Assembly: GCA_028583605.1 (NCBI GenBank)
Contig: CM053326.1
Span: 36,116,931-36,180,930 of the forward strand
Length of the DNA: 64,000 nucleotides
Reading direction: 5' to 3'
Source of the DNA: Dastarcus helophoroides
Taxonomy: Eukaryota > Arthropoda > Insecta > Coleoptera > Bothrideridae
Positions 1 through 11,649 of this stretch are shown here, piece after piece. The notes beneath the pieces were generated by a model. It saw only the letters and a program-made list of their open reading frames with translations. It was not told where the DNA came from and searched no databases. Position numbers and translations under genes: made by a program. The number at the start of each line of letters is the position of its first letter. The stretch's first letter is position 1.

Positions 1-2127
1 AGCCTACTAATTATAGACTTGTTGGGAATTTACGAACATTAATTAGATAGGCGTAAAGCCAACCCTTCTTTCTATAACTCAATAACGCCTGTCAGGAAAC
101 GAAGTATTGTTATCAAAAATTCTGACAATAAAATAGTGTTACGTGTTAAGTTCGATTATAAATAAGGTGTGAATTTAAATTAAGATATTTAAACTAAGAA
201 ACATAACGTAATACAACAATAACGTGAATCAATTAGCTAATATTGAATGAATGAATCACAATGGGGTAGTGCGTCTATTTATATTCTGTTTTGGGACGTT
301 TCCACCTCAGGAAATTACCTAATATGTCTGTTGAGGGTGTTTTCGATCCGTTTCTTAGGAGCAAAATGTTGTGGCTGGTTTCGACCCGTTTCGTAGGACC
401 AAAATGTGTTGTTTGTTTTAATTTTAAGTCGGGTTGTAAGGCCGACTTTTGTAAATCTGGGTTTCCTCTCACTATTCGGGGATTGTATGGTTTATTAAAC
501 GTTGTTTTTGCTTTTGCGAAGGACCACTACACTCGCGGTAGACGAAATAAAAAAAAAGAGGTTGGTTTATTAACGCGGTTTATTGTTCACTCTTCGGAGG
601 TTGCTTGGTTTCTCTCATTATACTTGTTGGCTACTGCCCTTAAATAAAATTTACGATCCCTTGTGACAGGGCCAAGCAAGAAAACTGGAGTAGGGCGACC
701 GACAGGTATATACAAAAACATCGGAACAATGTCCTATAATAAACGGTGTGGTCAGGACATGTACACCTTCACATGAGTCAGTTACTTTTGCCTTTATAGT
801 TGTAAACTTATTTCTTTCAGAAAATAAGATGGCATATATGACATATATTTAAAAATGACAAAGTTTACTAGACAAAACTCCTTAAATTTTACATGGAACA
901 GCTAAACTAGGCAGGAAGCAGGTGGCTGCATTTCTAGCTTAAATATCAATGCATTCAAATCCCTTTATGTGTGAAGTGAATTGTTGTGCATGAATATGGG
1001 AAATATTTTTATGGCATATTACTAAAATACCTTCTATTTTAATGCAAACACAGACAAAAACCATTCGTTTCCACAGGTGTAAAATGGAATCCTAAAATAA
1101 CAAGGAATTGGGTTATTATAATCATATTAACAATAAAATTGCATCAAAAAGAACACCGTGAAATGGAATAAGTATTTGATTTAGGTAAAACAAAATAACA
1201 CTTTGAATTAACATGCCATACCGGAAATAAATAAACAGCTAATTAAGCAGCAATTATATCTTTGCGAAAAAAAATATATTTAAATAATAGTTAAGAGATC
1301 TCAATTATTTTTGTTATTGACATCGGAAAAAGCAATCTTATCAAAGGGGCTGCAATTCAAGACAATCTGAAAATCTATATAATCCAAAAAACGTAAAGGC
1401 TGCATGAGTAGCTTTGCACAATTCCAAATAAGGATTTTATCTGTTGCTATTTAATTACTTCTATGGCGGTGGCAAGCTATAATATTTTAATGTTGATGTT
1501 TGCACTGTTCTTATGATTGCCATTCGGCTCGCATTAGGCTTTTTAGTTGTTATTAAATTCTCAATACTACCTTGACTCCTTGTACATGTATTTTGCACAT
1601 ATGTTATTGTGTTGTGCTGTTGTAAGTGCATTCATAAACGTTTAATAGCTTTTCAATATCAATACTTTTCACTTCGACTGTTATTTTGCTATGTGCCATG
1701 CAACAGTATTAAAAAGTGGATCAAGACTATAAACTCTTCATATGAGAGATTTTATAATGTAATTATTATTATATGCCAACATACTCATTAACCCGTTTTT
1801 AACAAAGCATGAAATTTTTTATGAGTTTGCAATCATGCAATGAAAATTCTGTATATATCTTCTCTATTGCTTTGATTAATGCGAACATATATGAAATCCA
1901 CTTCTTGAGAATTTTCATTCTTAACAAAACTTCTCACCTTTAATTTGATCTTACTGAAGAAGTTGTTATGAAAATTAATAACTATTTCAGTACATTGAAT
2001 GATTAAAACACAATAAAATTCAATTTTGCTTATCGGTATAATTACTTCGCTTTCATTTACAATTGTGTTGTAACTTTCCCCCATTGTCTAATAAATAGAA
2101 CTAATGGTTTCGTCTTCTTTGTTACAG
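1..2127. other. Non-coding 5' flank of the MFS transporter gene
   Basis: I see no convincing gene here. The longest open stretch (291-647 +) has no recognisable domain and overlaps a tandem repeat, so I treat it as chance. The segment is AT-rich with scattered poly-A/T runs. A 5' non-coding exon and promoter of the transporter probably lie here or further left, because the exon at 2128 is preceded by a good acceptor (TTTGTTACAG). I could not place the promoter. Confidence 0.6.
329..404. repeat. Two 38-bp imperfect tandem repeats
   Basis: Two adjacent 38-bp units (329-366 and 367-404) share TTTCGAYCCGTTTC, TAGGA and CAAAATG, and a third unit starts at 405. On the minus strand each unit reads TTTTGSTCCTAMGAAACGG. 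This resembles repeats seen near the ends of some LTR retroelements, but no flanking LTR with target duplication could be shown. Confidence 0.5.
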
Positions 2128-2250
2128 ATGGAACGTCGAAAAAACCCAATACGATAACGAACATCAAAACAAAGAATGAACTCTCAACGCAAGCAAGTCA
2201 ATCGATGACCCAAATTTTTTTATGAGTAGAATAGCGATAAATCATTCACC
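2128..2250 (+). other. 5'-UTR part of first recognised exon, with a 9-codon uORF
   Basis: A polypyrimidine tract and acceptor (CTTTGTTACAG, ending 2127) precede an exon that continues into the transporter start at 2251. The exon opens directly with ATG (2128-2130), giving a nine-codon upstream ORF that stops at 2155-2157. An ATG three nucleotides wide at the splice junction may damp translation of the main ORF; that is inference. Confidence 0.5.
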
Positions 2251-5200
2251 ATGGGATTCATCAATGCGAATTTAATAACACTGAAATGTGTAATATTTCT
2301 ATTTTTTGGAGGTAAGCTGCCATCTTAATTACGCTGCGACGCGTCGCGACGATGAGTTTAATTATGTTTCCAGCCGTCGGGAGCTTACTACCATTCCTTC
2401 CGTTACACATGAACTCCATCGGATTATCCAGAGATGAATCCGTTATAATTTCCGTGGTGGCACCTCTGATTGCAGTCTTAGGACCACTTATAGCAGCTCC
2501 GTTGGCCGACCGATGGGGTGGAGGTTTCAGCGGCTCTCCAAAGAATAGTAAATCGGGGAGATACCTCAGATTTATGTTGGCGTTTTGTTTTCTGTTGGCG
2601 ACAATATTTTATTGGTTACTTATATTCATTCCTCCCATTGTAAGTAAACCAATTTCTTTACGTAAGTAACCCTTTGAGACTCTATAATTTTCGGTTGCAG
2701 ATTCGCAGCCCCCCGAATGTTACTTTTATGTGTGACGAACAAGGAGGTTATATTCTTCAAGATAGATGCGGCTCAGATAACACTTGCTATAACTGGAATG
2801 GTGACGTTAGTATTTTTAAAACATTTTTTATATGATTGAATAGAAAATTCTCGAACTTTTTAACTCTCAATGTTTTGTACAAAATTGAACAAGGATAGTG
2901 TAAGAAATATATGCTTTCAGCATGCCAAGAAATTACTTAAATTGTGTGACATTTTGCTCTTATTGTATTGGGAACAAAGAAAGAAAAAATTTAACATAGA
3001 TGGACACGGTATCTTAGTATGTGAGTCACAACAAACGTGGACACTAGGGTGGGCCGAAAATCCGCCTTCTTAGAATTTCGTTTAGTAATAGCAAAAATAT
3101 TGTTTATTATGTTGTAAACAAATTTCATGTGAAGGAAAAACATTTTTGGTTAACATCTCAGGCTCGCCCATTGCAGTCAAAGATAAAAATGCTCAAACAA
3201 TTTTTTCATTGACTTATTTTGATCGGAAATTTTATGCTCTACAAAAAAGTTCCTTACACAAAATTACGTAGGACTCATAGATTCAGAGATAATCCCGATT
3301 TTGGTATCAAAATAGTAGATTTTCGCCATTAAAATAATTTTGTTAGTTTGAAATCTAATTAAAAGTTATCCATTCGACAGGAAATTGAATTTTTTATCAA
3401 AAAGTTTCTTTGTTCAATTTTTTACGAGTGATAATTATTGAAATAATTCCGATTTTCGTTCAAAAAGTGGCATTTTCGACAGTAAATGAATTATATCTTG
3501 GTATAAAATGATCAATAAATCAATTATTTGGTACAAAATTTAATTTTATGCAAAAAAGGTTTTTATATCGAATCAGCTACCTTTGATTTTTATCGGAAAA
3601 TTACAATTATTAGAAAAAGTATCAGTTTTCTCAATATAGTCAAATGTATTATATTTTTCTATCGAAACTAGTAAGAGAACTCAACAATTCAGGATAGGAA
3701 GTAGTAAGAAAGTGAATTCAAAAGAAATAATGAGTGGAAGGTTATGATTAATACATTGATCTTTACTTTTAATTCACATTTTTACAGAATTTAAACATTA
3801 AATTGATTTTTACTGTCGAACGTTGGATTTTTTCGACGAGATTCTAAAGTCGAATGAATAGCTCCATCTCTACTTTCATAACCACAAACTCTATTTGAAA
3901 CTTCTGTCACAAGCTTAATCGTACGTTTTACGGCTTGTATATGACAAGGAAAATTTTGAAATTCCCATATACTTCTCGGACTAACATTATTATTTGCTAA
4001 AATAATAATTTTGCAAAGGTAGCTGATTCAATATAAGAACCTTTTTTGTAGAAAATTAAATTTTTTACCAAATAATTGATTTATTGATCATTTTATACCA
4101 AGATATAATTCATTTACTGTCGAAAATGCCACTTTTTGAACGAAAATCGGAATTATTTCAATAATTATCACTCCAAAAAAATTGTACAAAGAAACTTTTT
4201 GATAGAAAATTCAATTTTCTGTCGAATGGAGAACTTTTAATTAGATTTTAAACTAACAAAATTATCTTAATGGCGAAAATCTACTATTTTGATGGCAAAA
4301 TCGGGATTATCTTTGAATCTATGAGTCCTGCGTAATTTTGTTTAAGGAACTTTTTTGTAGAGCATAAAATTTCCGATCAAAATAAGCTAATGAAAAAAAT
4401 TTTTGAGCATTTTTATCTTTGACTGCAATGGGCGAGTCTGAGATGTTGACCAAAAATTTTTTCCCTTCACATAAAATTTTTTTACAACATAATAAACAAT
4501 ATTTTTGCTATTACTAAACGAAATTCTAAAAAGGCGGATTTTCGGCCCACCCTACTGGACACTCTTCTGAGGTGAAAATGGGAAGAGCGACGGTAGTAAG
4601 AGAAAAGTTATGAAGAGGTGGTAGGAAGAGAAAAACAGTTGACATTCTGAATGTCATAATCTTTTCTATTGGCTATCTTCCTCTCCTTTAGGAACCAAAT
4701 TCACCTCAAGAGAGTTACGCCTCAGGTTGATATATAGTATTGTTTTTGTCTTGATTTTTAGCTTTTTTTGTTCATGAAACACTCTTTAGGGTCCAAGGCT
4801 TTAACTAGTTCTTTGTCACTATCCAATTAATGAAATAGTCGACACCACCGTCGCCACTGATCATGGGTTACTTATTTTAAAGCGCATCTCTTAGAATACA
4901 GATTAAAAGTGTGGTCGTGTTACTGATGGATGGACGGAAGGATTCAGCTGTTGAAATAGTTTTAACAACTTGAAGCGTTCGTTCTTAGGTTTGGGGATGT
5001 CGAACATGACAAATTAGAGCGATAGGTTCTGGATTCTGGATTCGTTGTGGGTTGCCTAAAGTTTAGGCCAGCACTTAGGCCACCCTTTCCGGGCCCATTG
5101 TGCTATCCCCGTGATTGAGGTGTCCTTGGTCATTCATTCAGCCACCCAACCTTGTTGAGAAATTGAAGAACGTCCCTTGGATGCGCCTCTCTCAAACTGG

Positions 5201-8200
5201 CCACACTAGGCCAGAAGTCCCCCAGCGTGGATCCTCTGATTGATGCTAGTGCCGGGCAGTGACACATCACATGCTCGACACTCACATCTTCTTCTAAACA
5301 CCCTCTGCAGCTCGGGTCGTTTATAATTCCCATTCTGTGAAGGTGTTTGTTTAATCGACAGTGACCTGTCCATATCCCTACAAGTTTCGTGAGAGAGCGA
5401 TAGGTTATTATTGATTTATTTTTCAAACGTTCACGAAATATTACAGAAGGGTTCCAGAAAATGTATTGGAATGTTGCAAGAAGTTCGAGATGTTTCTGTT
5501 CAATCAGTAGTCTTATTTAAAATTAAGAACTGTTAACGTCTTTGCTCTGCTTTGATTTATCTGTTTTTATCTTGATACTTATTTTGGAGCGATATTCTTT
5601 TCTATTGAAGAAAGAAGGTAATTTGCTCAAATAAAAATCAGTTGGAGTAAGAAATTGGAAGGACTTAACCTAGTTACTTAAATATTTAGAGCTTTTATAT
5701 TTTGTTCTATTTTGTACTTTTTTGTTTTAGAGTGGCTCAGTTTTGGTTAAAAATTGTAAATTCGCTTGTAAAGTTACCACTTCTTGGAAGAACGAAATAA
5801 CTACTACGGAAGAGCCTATGATTACGGATGACACCACGTCAGCGAGCCAATACCCAGATTATCCATATGACGATTTAAATAACAGTGGAGACTACCAACC
5901 ACCTCCAGAAGCAGAAATAAATGTAATTAAAATTAAGATTTACAAAGCTAATCGCGACGAAGTGAAGTACCATTTTATGTGCTGAAATTTTACTTCTGAA
6001 GGCTTCGAGTTTTGTTTGGGGTTATAAAGTTGGATAATTAATAATCCCCCATATTCATTAATTTTAAAAAACTTTTTATAAACTGCAGTAAAACTAAACG
6101 AGACGGCCATAAAATCTAATTAAAATTAAGGAAGTAGATAATGCAAACAAGAACAATAAAACTATTTTTAGCAAATAATTTACGCCTTTAACGGATGCAA
6201 TACGAAGTTATGTAATTTCCCATGCAATAAATTTGAATTATAGTTCTGGTTTACTAGCTTCTCGCAACTTGTGAATTATTTGTTCCATTGAACTGAAACT
6301 GCCCCTGAACCACATGAATTGTCAGTATTTTCAAAGGGAAAACACAATAAAAAGGAAATACTGAACCATTTATCAATGTTGCGAGAGTTAAGGACAATTC
6401 ATTCATTTTTCAATTATCACACAAGAAAATTTGGATATGTTTCATTACGTATACATAAATAAAAAATTGTTTAACTTGGATTATTGACTGCTCAATGTAG
6501 TATAGGTAATTGTGTGAACTCTAGTCTTATCCCATTTTTTTTCTTTTAGTTAAATCACCTATTTACAAGTAACATTAAATTATTTAGTCGAAGCCAAATT
6601 TCGCATTATTTATCAGAGGCGACTGACTAAAAAATAATTAGCAACCACAGAAACCACAGCAACTTCTTGCTAAATATTTTGTCATCGCCATTAGATAAAC
6701 TGTATTCTAAATAATGTTGTAAAATGTTGCAGCATTCCGCAAGATTAACAGAAATTAGTTTGGCGTTGGTGCCACACCCTCACATGTGTCACAAAAATGG
6801 ATCTTCTTCAAATTATATTTGCGATGTTTACACCGAATATTCTCTGCCAATTGACTTGAAACTCAGTTTAAAGCCCTCGGTATCTCAGCCGGATCCCGAT
6901 GAAGAAGAAATAACTCCTTGCAAATATCCTTTTGGTAAGTATACTTTAAAGAGTAAAGAGTGACTTTAACCTCCTGCAAAATATTTGATATATCTATAGC
7001 TGGAATTCATTTTGAAAATATCTCAGTACATAAAATCACTCCAAAAGAAATCAAAACGGTTTCTAAACCCACAGTTATGTAAACATTCCACTATAGTGCT
7101 CAACATTTTTCGATTAATGGGAGGGCCAGCTAAAATTCATAGTGAAAATACCGCACTACACACAATCACTACAGGAAAAATTAGAAATAAATAGCTTGAG
7201 GAAAGCTATAGATAATATTAATTAGCTTGTTCACCAGCATCAAATTTTGATTCTTGAATTTCGTTCTTGATTGCCGAACGGAGATAAACATGTTTAAATA
7301 TGTACCATTGCTAGTACAGGACATACTTCTTCCGGGATTGGACCGTGTCAAAGAACTACTAAAAGTGTTCGACGTTTCGCCCACCATCGTAGGGGGCTTC
7401 TTTCGGGAACAAAGTAAAGAAACAATAAATGAAAAGAAAAATATAAGGGAATATGTAAAAATGAAAGAATGAAAAGGCCAATTTCAAAACATCAGAACAC
7501 GGCAACTCAGTATGTTCACCATACTAGAGGCGAAACTCTTCTGAATTGAAAATTGGTACAAAGGATAAGAAACTTTAGACTAGAAGAGCACGGTAACTTG
7601 GTATGTCCACCATACCAGAGGCGAAACTCTTCTCTCTCTTCTTCTTCAGAAGAGTATATCCTGTACTGACTCTGGCCGTGGAAGCCTTCGTTACCATTGC
7701 TGAAGAAAAATTTTCGCCGCAACTGAAAATCAATTAACTTAAAACATGTGACCGTGTGAAGAAATATTTTTGAAGTAATTTACACATTGAGCAGTTACAG
7801 AAATATTTTGAAATAGGAAGAATAATTGTTCTTTGATTTAGTTCAAAAAAATTTATTACTCTCTGATGATAGCTCTCGGACGATAAGTCATTTATCAATT
7901 TTATTATGTGCTTCAATTTGGGTATCTTGTTTTTAGGGGAACCATTTCACTGCCGCATCCCCGCAGATGTCACAGCAAATTTGACATACGCGGATCCAGA
8001 CTGCAACCCGGTGATAGCCTGCGAAATACATTGGCCTTATAATAATACTAATAGTCTTCTCAGAGTTTCCCAATGCGGTTATAACAATATTTTTTACTAC
8101 CTATACTTGTTCATAAGATCCATAGCCGATATCTTCACAGCTGCTGCGGTAGCCTTAATAGGTGCTATAGTCGTTATCGCAACTAGAGAAACTTCAACAG

Positions 8201-10663
8201 GTAGAGGTGATGTTGGAAAACAATTTGCTGCTGGTGCTTTGGCGTTAGCGATTTTCCCCGCCATAATAGGAGGAGCTGCGAATGGAGAATTTCTACCAGC
8301 TATGATATGCTTTACTGTTTTGATGGTGATCGCTATCATCATCCTTTTAGTTGATGGGTAGGTCAACAAATAATAATTTCAGACTTTTATTTATAAAGAA
8401 ACTAAAATTGATTTCAAAATGTTATATAATATCTAATTATGATTTGTTTTGCAGAAAAATGCCTCTAAGTCCTCCTGAATGGTGGTGGCATACCAGATGT
8501 GGGCTATTGGCGCTACCAATGTCTTCTGTAAGAAAATACGGGATCGAAACTATAGCCTTAGGTATCATTTTATTTTTGTTGGGATTATACTGGAACGCTA
8601 TTGACGCTTTCTTAGCTTGGTAAGTAAAATATAATTATTGTGATTACGAAGGCTTCCACTGCCAGAAGCAGTAAAAAATATATTACTTCAGGATGTCAAC
8701 TACTAAAAGTGCTTGAAGTTTTTCCTGCCGTCTTAGGAAAAAATATCCAAATTCAAGACAGAAGAGCTTGGTAATGCAACATGTTAACCGTACCTTCAGA
8801 AGAATTTCCCTCCTGGTATGGTTAACGTACTGAGCTACCGAGCTCTTTCTCTTTTGATTATTGGCTTTTGGACTATTTTCATCACCAAAGTGGTGTGATG
8901 TGGAGTGGTATGGTTCACATACTGAATTACCGGGCTCTTATCTCTTAAATTAGGTTTCTTTTCTTCATTCCATAGTCTCTGCGAATGAGTTTTCGTATGG
9001 TTGACATATTACGCTCTTTTAACCGCATCCATCTATTTGTGCCATTTTCATTTCAGAAGTGTTTCACCTCTGATGTGGTTGACATACTCAGTTACGACAT
9101 TTCCTGCTTTGAATATATATTTTTCTTTGCTCCTTAAGGAGTTTTTAGTAGTTTAACATGGTCCAATCCCGGAAGAAATATATTTTTTTAAATAAAATTG
9201 TCTATTTTAAATAAATTGACTTAATTGATAAAATTATAATTACAGGCACGTAGTCAAGCTCACCAAAGGAACAGCACTATTAATAGGACTCACATTTACA
9301 ATTGGTGCTTTGCCCGCTGTGCTGTACCTTGTCTTCGCCGAAAAAATCGTAGATTATTTTGGCCATAACAACATTTTAATTTTATGCTTCACCACCTACA
9401 TAATTCATCATATTGGTAAGTTTCCCAATCATTCATATGGAACAAAAACGTTAATTTATTTCGTTTCAGCATTGATTCAGTTTGAAGAAGCCCCACTAGT
9501 CCTTATATGTGAATTTCTCGAAGTCTTCACTCTACATTTAATGTGGATCACTGCCGTTTTGTACCTTAGACATTTGGTGCCAAGAAAATTTACAGCTTGC
9601 GCACAAGCCCTGCCTGTGATTGCTCATTTTTGCCTTGGTATGGATTAGGTTTGCCACTGTAATATGTATATGTTCAATTTTCTTTTTGCAGGTCGTTGTA
9701 TCGGAGCCTTAATAGGAGGCTTAGCATATACAGATTATCCAGAGAGTTTCCAGAATGTACACATGTGGTTCGCTATTTCGGCCACGATTGTGGCTATCCT
9801 TTATTTCGCCGCATATCATTTCTATCTTAAATACTACTGTCTAGCGCCCACGCAACTGCCTCCGTATCCCGCTCCCTCTGTAGTACAAAGTAAGTATTTT
9901 TATATGCAATAACAGTAAATATACCTGAAATACAAATCTTGTCCCTTGAAACCAAGAAAGATTAAAAAACACAACAGAGGTTGCTCTAATGCGTTTCGAG
10001 AGCCAAGCTATTATCTTCAGAGAGATACTGTGCTTAGTATCTCTCTGAAGATGATAGTTTGGCTATCAAAATGCGTTTGTTGCTGCTGTGTTTTTTTAAT
10101 CTTTCTTGATTTTAGGAGACAAGATTGTATTTCCATCTTTGAAGATAGTCAAGGACCAGTCCGTACCACCAAAAAAAAAGAAATAAAATCAATATACCTT
10201 ATTGCTTGAAAATTACATTTTTATTTATTTAATCAGTTCATCGTCTTTGTTACTGAAATTTTTTGATAAAAAATGGAAGTTATTTTTAAAGAAAATGATG
10301 ATGTTGATAATGTCATTCTCCGAAAATCTATAACGTCATCATTAGTCTTTGTATGTCAGAACATGGCATTATAAAAATAGAAATTAATCTGTCCATTCTT
10401 AAGTAACAATATTATGCATTTTTTTTTTAAACTTTAGCTTCCCCTGTATATTCAATCAAATTCAGATACAAGAATAGCAACAGTACAATAATTCATGGGC
10501 TATTAAATAACATTTTTATTAAATATAGCGCAGTGATTACATTTTTTGTATTAAATCGCTAATAGAGCGTAATTTCCTTTCAGGTGTAAATGGAAACGGA
10601 TCTTACACTCCACTGAGGGTATACCATAATAGCAGTTCGAAAAAGGGACATTTTAGGTATTAA
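2251..10663 (+). CDS. MFSD6-like major facilitator superfamily transporter, 11 coding exons
   Basis: Exons: 2251-2311, 2374-2639, 2701-2805, 5731-5922, 6733-6934, 7937-8357, 8455-8619, 9246-9415, 9470-9637, 9692-9889, 10584-10663. All ten junctions are GT-AG and keep frame, giving 2028 nt (675 residues plus stop). The start MGFINANLITLKC joins across intron 1 to an F-L-F-F-G-A-V-G-S-L-L-P-F-L-P-L-H-M helix, the typical first helix of MFSD6 / MFS_1-like proteins. Helices 2 and 3 follow (about residues 38-65 and 85-108). A long Cys- and Asn-rich loop comes next (about 110-295), with N-glycosylation sequons and an acidic TTEEP/DDTTS stretch; such a loop after the third helix fits the family. The remaining helices run to about residue 640, then a short cytoplasmic tail. 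This is an integral membrane protein; its substrate cannot be told from sequence. Introns 3, 5, 7 and 10 carry transposon insertions, while intron-poor exons look intact, so the gene is probably functional. Confidence 0.9.
3047..4552. mobile_element. 1.5-kb fold-back element with ~540-bp inverted arms (TA target duplication)
   Basis: The left arm (3047 to about 3587) is an inverted copy of the right arm (about 4015-4552), with an unrelated ~430-bp centre. Ends read GGGTGGGCCGAAAATCC and its complement. TA lies on both sides (3045-3046, 4553-4554), as expected for Tc1/mariner-type integration. No transposase ORF is present, so it is non-autonomous. It sits in intron 3 of the transporter gene. 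A GGACAC hexamer also lies just outside each TA, possibly by chance. Confidence 0.85.
4555..5039. other. Intron 3 sequence without recognised features
   Basis: AT-rich intron sequence between the fold-back element and the non-LTR tail. A short direct repeat of TTCTGGATTCTGGATTC type near 5029-5043 is the only structure seen. Confidence 0.4.
5040..5426 (-). pseudogene. 3' fragment of a non-LTR retrotransposon (RNase H tail region)
   Basis: The minus strand encodes about 98 residues ending in a stop near 5130. They contain the motif order LTGHCRLNKHLHRMGI-type, CRGCLEED, VEHVMCHCPAL, that is, the Cys/His-rich tail following the RNase H domain of R1/Jockey/I-type non-LTR elements. A 3' UTR-like stretch follows to about 5040. 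Everything 5' of this (endonuclease, reverse transcriptase) is missing, so this is a 5'-truncated insertion, antisense to the host gene in intron 3. Confidence 0.75.
7313..7691 (+). mobile_element. Palindromic element, family B (copy 1)
   Basis: Lies in intron 5 of the transporter gene and is flanked by a perfect 10-bp duplication TACCATTGCT (7303-7312 and 7692-7701). The left end begins AGTACAGGACATACTTCTTCC, the inverse of the right-end sequence of the fuller copy at 52713-53143. It includes the CGAAAC-containing arm (CGTTTCG at 7371-7380 on this strand) and two ~85-bp units with GTCCACCATACCAGAGGCGAAAC-like words. The right arm is partly deleted. No coding capacity. Confidence 0.8.
8640..9175. 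repeat. Degraded family B material in intron 7
   Basis: Contains several diverged units resembling family B: GGTATGGTTAACGTACTGAGCTACC near 8815, GTATGGTTCACATACTGAATTACC near 8908, a similar unit near 9075, and ends like GAAGGCTTCCACTGCC (8648) and GTCCAATCCCGGAAGAA (9162). Much older than the 7313 copy. Confidence 0.6.
9927..10190 (+). mobile_element. Palindromic element, family A (Penelope-like derivative), copy in intron 10
   Basis: Two ~100-bp arms face each other around a centre with AGAGATACT and its complement AGTATCTCT (about 10020-10045). The right end has an asymmetric tail TTTGAAGATAGTCAAGGACC then CCGTACCACC and a poly-A run. A 9-bp duplication AATATACCT flanks it (9918-9926, 10191-10199). 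It has no ORF of its own. The same terminal unit borders the GIY-YIG-bearing copy at 27812-28678. Confidence 0.8.
10191..10583. other. Rest of intron 10
   Basis: AT-rich intron ending in the acceptor TTTCCTTTCAG (10573-10583). A short ATGATGATGTTGATAATGTCAT-type stretch and its partial complement near 10297-10340 form a weak inverted repeat. Nothing else seen. Confidence 0.5.
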
Positions 10664-11260
10664 TGTTTTATATAAATGTTAAGTGCATCGAAAATCGAAA
10701 TATACGTGGCTTTGAATACACTTTTATCGCCTTCAAATTAAATTTAGCAATTTTATGAAACTTTTGTATTGCTACCAAAAAAAAAAGAAGAACAATGTAT
10801 ATACTTAGGTGTTAGATGTAAAGTTTTCCTAAAAAACCGGTATAGTTTTCATATCTCGAATCTCAAATGGCATTTAATCTTCGAAATTATATCAAAAATT
10901 TAAAAATGCCTCCATTAATTGATAAATGAAGGATTTTTATTGCAATCGATGTCAATTTTAAATCCGTCGTTTGGTGACATTAAAATGTAATTTTATAGAG
11001 TTATATTGTCGAAATTATATTTTAAAAATCATCCGCTTCATGTGTTCAGTAAATATCAAAAATTAATGTAAGATTCTCGCTTTTGATATTTATCCTTTTT
11101 TGTATATTGTGCAGCTTTAATGTATAGGATAAGTGTTTGATATAACTTAATTATTGTAAATGTTTGCTTAGCTGTTGTTTTATCTATGATTCACATATTT
11201 TACAGAGTTTTGTAACATTGTTTTTATATAATTTTCCTTGTACAATTACATATTTTAAAA

Positions 11261-11266
11261 AATAAA
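11261..11266 (+). terminator. Poly(A) signal AATAAA of the transporter gene
   Basis: Canonical AATAAA about 600 nt after the stop codon, followed by a T-rich stretch. The 3' UTR would span about 10664-11285. An earlier weaker site cannot be excluded. Confidence 0.6.
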
Positions 11267-11304
11267 ATATTTTTTTTTCATATTCTTCTATGATTTTCTA
11301 ATAT

Positions 11305-11649
11305 TGTTACGCGTTATCGGTTCCAATGATTATTAACACTTTTTGAATTGTACCCAATTTATTTCCAAACTAAACTCGGAACACTACAACTGAATAATTA
11401 ACTCACTTATACATTGACTTCTAACTACTAACTCACTAACTGACTGACTCAGGGAAAGCCGACGGGACCCCCCTTTATATCGATTCCTGGTTCGGGTTCT
11501 AGAAGATTCCAGCAGATAAGACTTATCGTCTGCCGAAATTTCTGAAACGCTTATCTGCCGTTTGCTTCATTATCGCGGCCGCTTTCCCTTATCAGATTTT
11601 TCTAGAAAATTTCCTCAGATTCCAAATTCCATAATTACATTTCGTTACA
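11305..11649 (-). mobile_element. Solo LTR (Ty3/mdg4-type guess), minus orientation
   Basis: On the minus strand it begins TGTAACG and ends CGTAACA. It has a TATA-like GATATAAAGG (about 11475), a CCCTGAGTCAGTCAGTTAG start-site region and an AATAAA signal (GGAAATAAATTGGG). ATAT (11301-11304, 11650-11653) flanks it as a 4-bp target duplication. It shares AGCGGCCGCGA, CGGCAGATAAG and CCGATAAC with the LTR at 37717-38042. No internal retroviral-type genes are attached. Confidence 0.8.

Noticed and set aside
291..647. 118-codon ORF on the plus strand
   Set aside because: No domain, overlaps a 38-bp tandem repeat, and sits in non-coding flank; probably chance.
137..668. Possible minus-strand LTR (TGTTACGTG start on plus, TATA-like ATATAAATAG near 275)
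   Set aside because: End sequence resembles the family at 11305 but no matching target duplication or conserved interior was found.
8097..8369. 90-codon minus-strand ORF
   Set aside because: Shadow of transporter exon 6.
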